Below are positions 62,178-64,000 of a stretch of 64,000 nt of DNA, piece by piece. Where the stretch lies: assembly GCA_964590075.1 (NCBI GenBank), contig CAZPXS010000004.1:124001-188000 (forward strand), read 5' to 3'. Numbering within the stretch: the stretch's first letter is position 1; each line of letters begins with the position of its first letter. Under the pieces are notes generated by a model. It did not search any database and was not told the origin of the DNA. It was given only the letters and a program-made list of their open reading frames with translations. The translations under genes and the position numbers were made by a program. The stretch is from JAGDVO01 sp964590075 [NCBI: uncultured Aquificales bacterium]. Its GTDB lineage: Bacteria; Thermosulfidibacterota; Thermosulfidibacteria; Thermosulfidibacterales.

Positions 62178-63782
62178 TTACTTAGGAGGTTCGGGATTTC
62201 CCTCCTCAATTATTTCCCTTGGTAACTCTTTTTCGAATTCTGCGATGTTTCTCCTAAAATCTTCCGCCAGTTTTTTAGCGGTTTCCCAATATGCCTTTTC
62301 GTTATCCCAGGTTTTGTGTGGTGTAAGAATCTCTTTGGGTATGTCGGGGCAGTATTCTGGCACCATAAATTTAAAGACAGGGTCTCTTCTATACGGAACG
62401 TCCCTTAGCTCTCCGTTTAGAATCGCCTTTATGATTCTTCTTGTGTGCCTAATCGATATTCTTTTACCAACTCCGTAAGGTCCACCTATTAGACCTGTAT
62501 TTACAAGCCATACCTCTACGTTGTGTCTTTCTATCCGTTCCCCTAGTAATTTTGCGTAAACTATAGGAGATAGGACCATAAATGGCGCACCAAAACAGGC
62601 TGAAAATACAGCCCTTGGTTCTTTTATGCCTATTTCGGTACCTGCTACCTTTGCAGTGTAGCCACTTATGAAGTGATACATGGCTTGAGCCCTGGTGAGT
62701 TTTGCAACAGGTGGCATTATCCCAAAGGCATCGTATGTAAGAAAAATTATGTTCTGTGGGTGATTTCCTATACCTTCCCTCACTATTTTTGGTAGATGGG
62801 TTATAGGATATGAGGCTCTGGTGTTTTCGGTTAATGAATCATCGTTTAGGTCTATTCTTCTCGTTCTCGGATCTATAGCTACATTTTCGAGGATGGTTCC
62901 GAATTTTCTCGTACACTCATAGATATCCGGTTCGTCCTCCTTTGATAATCTGATCACCTTTGCATAACAGCCACCCTCAAGATTGAAGATACCTTCATCA
63001 CACCAACCATGTTCGTCATCCCCTATTAGGTACCTTTCCGGGTCTGTGGATAGTGTTGTCTTACCTGTACCTGAAAGACCAAAGAATAAAACCGTATCGC
63101 CCTTCTCGCCCATATTGGCTGAACAGTGCATGGATAGGACACCTTCTTTTGGTAGATAGTAATTCATCATTGTGAATATGGATTTTTTGATCTCTCCTGC
63201 GTAGGATGTACCACCAATTATAACTAACCTCTTTGTAAGGTTGAGTATGATGAAAGTTTCGCTTCTTGTTCCATCTATTTCTGGAATAGCATGGAATCTC
63301 GGTACATGAATTACGGTAAAATCCGGTTTGAAACTTTTTAAAACCTCTGGGTTTAGTTCTCTTATAAACATGTTTCTTGCAAACAGGGAATGCCATGCCG
63401 TTTCGGTTATTATCCTTATCGGTTTTCTGTATTTCGGATGGGCACAGACGTAGCATTCCTGAACAAAAAGCTCCTTTGCCTGTAAATATGCAAGTAACCT
63501 TTTGTAGAGTATATCGAACTTTTCCGGATCTATCGGTTGATTACCTTTGCCCCACCAAACCTCCTTTTCGCTCAACTCATCTTTAACTATAAATTTGTCG
63601 TTTGGGCTCCTTCCGGTATGATGACCGGTTCTAACAACGAGTGGCCCTAAGTGGGCGATCATACCTTCGTTTCTCTTTACAGCCTCTTCGTATAGTTGAG
63701 GTGTGGGTAGGTGCCAATAAATTCTACCAACGTTCTTTATACCATGCTCCTCTAAACCCGTGTATTCGGTCTTCTCCACCAT
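62178..63782 (-). CDS. pckA: Phosphoenolpyruvate carboxykinase (ATP)
   Basis: The product is 534 residues. GRSPNDKFIV, GTSYAGEIKKSIF, the kinase-like P-loop GLSGTGKTTLS, DDEHGW and NTRASYPI belong to ATP-dependent PEPCK, which makes phosphoenolpyruvate from oxaloacetate. It would feed gluconeogenesis through the gap-pgk-tpiA genes elsewhere in the window. A TAGGAGGGG site precedes the ATG. The family length is normal. Confidence 0.98.
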   Translation of the reverse strand: MVEKTEYTGLEEHGIKNVGRIYWHLPTPQLYEEAVKRNEGMIAHLGPLVVRTGHHTGRSPNDKFIVKDELSEKEVWWGKGNQPIDPEKFDILYKRLLAYLQAKELFVQECYVCAHPKYRKPIRIITETAWHSLFARNMFIRELNPEVLKSFKPDFTVIHVPRFHAIPEIDGTRSETFIILNLTKRLVIIGGTSYAGEIKKSIFTMMNYYLPKEGVLSMHCSANMGEKGDTVLFFGLSGTGKTTLSTDPERYLIGDDEHGWCDEGIFNLEGGCYAKVIRLSKEDEPDIYECTRKFGTILENVAIDPRTRRIDLNDDSLTENTRASYPITHLPKIVREGIGNHPQNIIFLTYDAFGIMPPVAKLTRAQAMYHFISGYTAKVAGTEIGIKEPRAVFSACFGAPFMVLSPIVYAKLLGERIERHNVEVWLVNTGLIGGPYGVGKRISIRHTRRIIKAILNGELRDVPYRRDPVFKFMVPEYCPDIPKEILTPHKTWDNEKAYWETAKKLAEDFRRNIAEFEKELPREIIEEGNPEPPK

Positions 63783-63810
63783 GTTTCCCCTCCTACATTT
63801 TCCTAACAGA

Positions 63811-63840
63811 ATTCTACCATTGAGTGTCTTTTAATGTCAA
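63811..63840 (-). promoter_or_regulatory. Promoter for pckA
   Basis: Minus strand TTGACA (63835-63840), an 18-base spacer and TAGAAT (63811-63816), about 30 bases before the start codon. Confidence 0.7.
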
Positions 63841-63845
63841 TATAG

Positions 63846-63873
63846 TTGCGTGTCTATATTTTGGTATTATATT
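63846..63873 (+). promoter_or_regulatory. Weak promoter candidate for the last gene
   Basis: TTGCGT (63846-63851), a 16-base spacer and TATATT (63868-63873). The -35 box is poor; support comes mainly from its position in the divergent gap. Confidence 0.3.
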
Positions 63874-63907
63874 TTGTAACTATGAAACTATATTTTATTG
63901 GAGGCGC

Positions 63908-64000
63908 ATGATGGTGGATTTTGCCAAGTGTCAAGATATTATCATATCTTCAACCAGAACCAGAAGCTATCCCTTGACTGTGAAATTTCTGAAGGAGGGC
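63908..64000 (+). CDS. Start of a gene cut by the window end, possibly a class III aminotransferase
   Basis: An ATG with a TGGAGG site opens a frame that runs off the end of the window after 31 codons. The visible residues include IISSTRTRSYPLTVKFL, which recalls the N-terminus of class III PLP aminotransferases (family pattern TRSYPLVV followed by a Gly/Glu). The remaining sequence is too short to be sure. Confidence 0.4.
   Translation, partial: MMVDFAKCQDIIISSTRTRSYPLTVKFLKEG

Overview
The window reads as chromosomal DNA of a Gram-negative, anaerobic, probably thermophilic bacterium. Signs of a Gram-negative envelope are a beta-barrel porin-like protein, a lipid A-type glycosyltransferase and a lipoprotein. 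Signs of anaerobic metabolism are 2-oxoacid:ferredoxin oxidoreductase subunits, the anaerobe-type epoxyqueuosine reductase QueH and a GH57 glucan enzyme. Coding DNA looks moderately AT-rich, with Arg as AGG/AGA and Ile often ATA, while the tmRNA is strikingly GC-rich, as in thermophiles. Gene content recalls deep-branching lineages such as Thermosulfidibacter, Aquificota or Deferribacterota. This is an inference; no 16S gene is present.

Layout. 1-0.8 kb: end of a flagellar locus (fliS) and acyP. 0.8-6.5 kb: a zinc dehydrogenase divergent from a giant NAD-glutamate dehydrogenase. 6.5-20.4 kb: a long, tightly coupled housekeeping run, yebC-ruvC-ruvA-ruvB-queH-ffh-rpsP-khpA-rimM-trmD-RNA methyltransferase-rplS-PH protein-guaA-dnaE-accA. 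20.4-23.2 kb (minus): a YaaH-like transporter enclosed by imperfect inverted repeats, then epmA, a DksA-type protein and cysE. 23.2-27.1 kb: a three-gene module (PATAN/DUF4388-like protein, roadblock protein, MglA-like GTPase) and the porin. 27.2-31.7 kb (minus): rlmD, a lipoprotein, aspS and hisS. 31.8-39.7 kb: gap-pgk-tpiA-secG-pheA-ctpA-deacetylase-ferredoxin oxidoreductase beta and gamma. 39.7-45.8 kb: a TPR-like protein, SagB-type reductase, priA, an FMN glutamate synthase-like protein and a small cytochrome c. 45.8-53.8 kb (minus): a seven-gene operon of PAP2, ArnT-like, GH57, fmt, ccdA-like, ligA and eamA, driven by a near-consensus promoter that should give a leaderless mRNA. 53.8-56.7 kb: an NTPase-thymidylate kinase fusion overlapping mnmA tail to tail, and a peroxiredoxin. 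56.7-64 kb: a heme-binding c-di-GMP protein, the tmRNA gene ssrA, a ProC-like/methyltransferase fusion, a metallo-hydrolase, pckA and the start of a further gene.

Most promising points: two unusual domain fusions (NTPase-Tmk; ProC-like-methyltransferase), a CxxCH sensor on a GGDEF-EAL protein with a degenerate GGDEF site, the inverted-repeat-bounded transporter, a homopolymer frameshift in eamA, a compact GTPase-roadblock-PATAN module, a coupled leader ORF before the porin, and orphan beta/gamma oxidoreductase subunits. I saw no CRISPR array, transposase, integrase, tRNA or rRNA gene. No single clearly undescribed system stands out. All domain calls are from reading motifs by eye; no database search was run.
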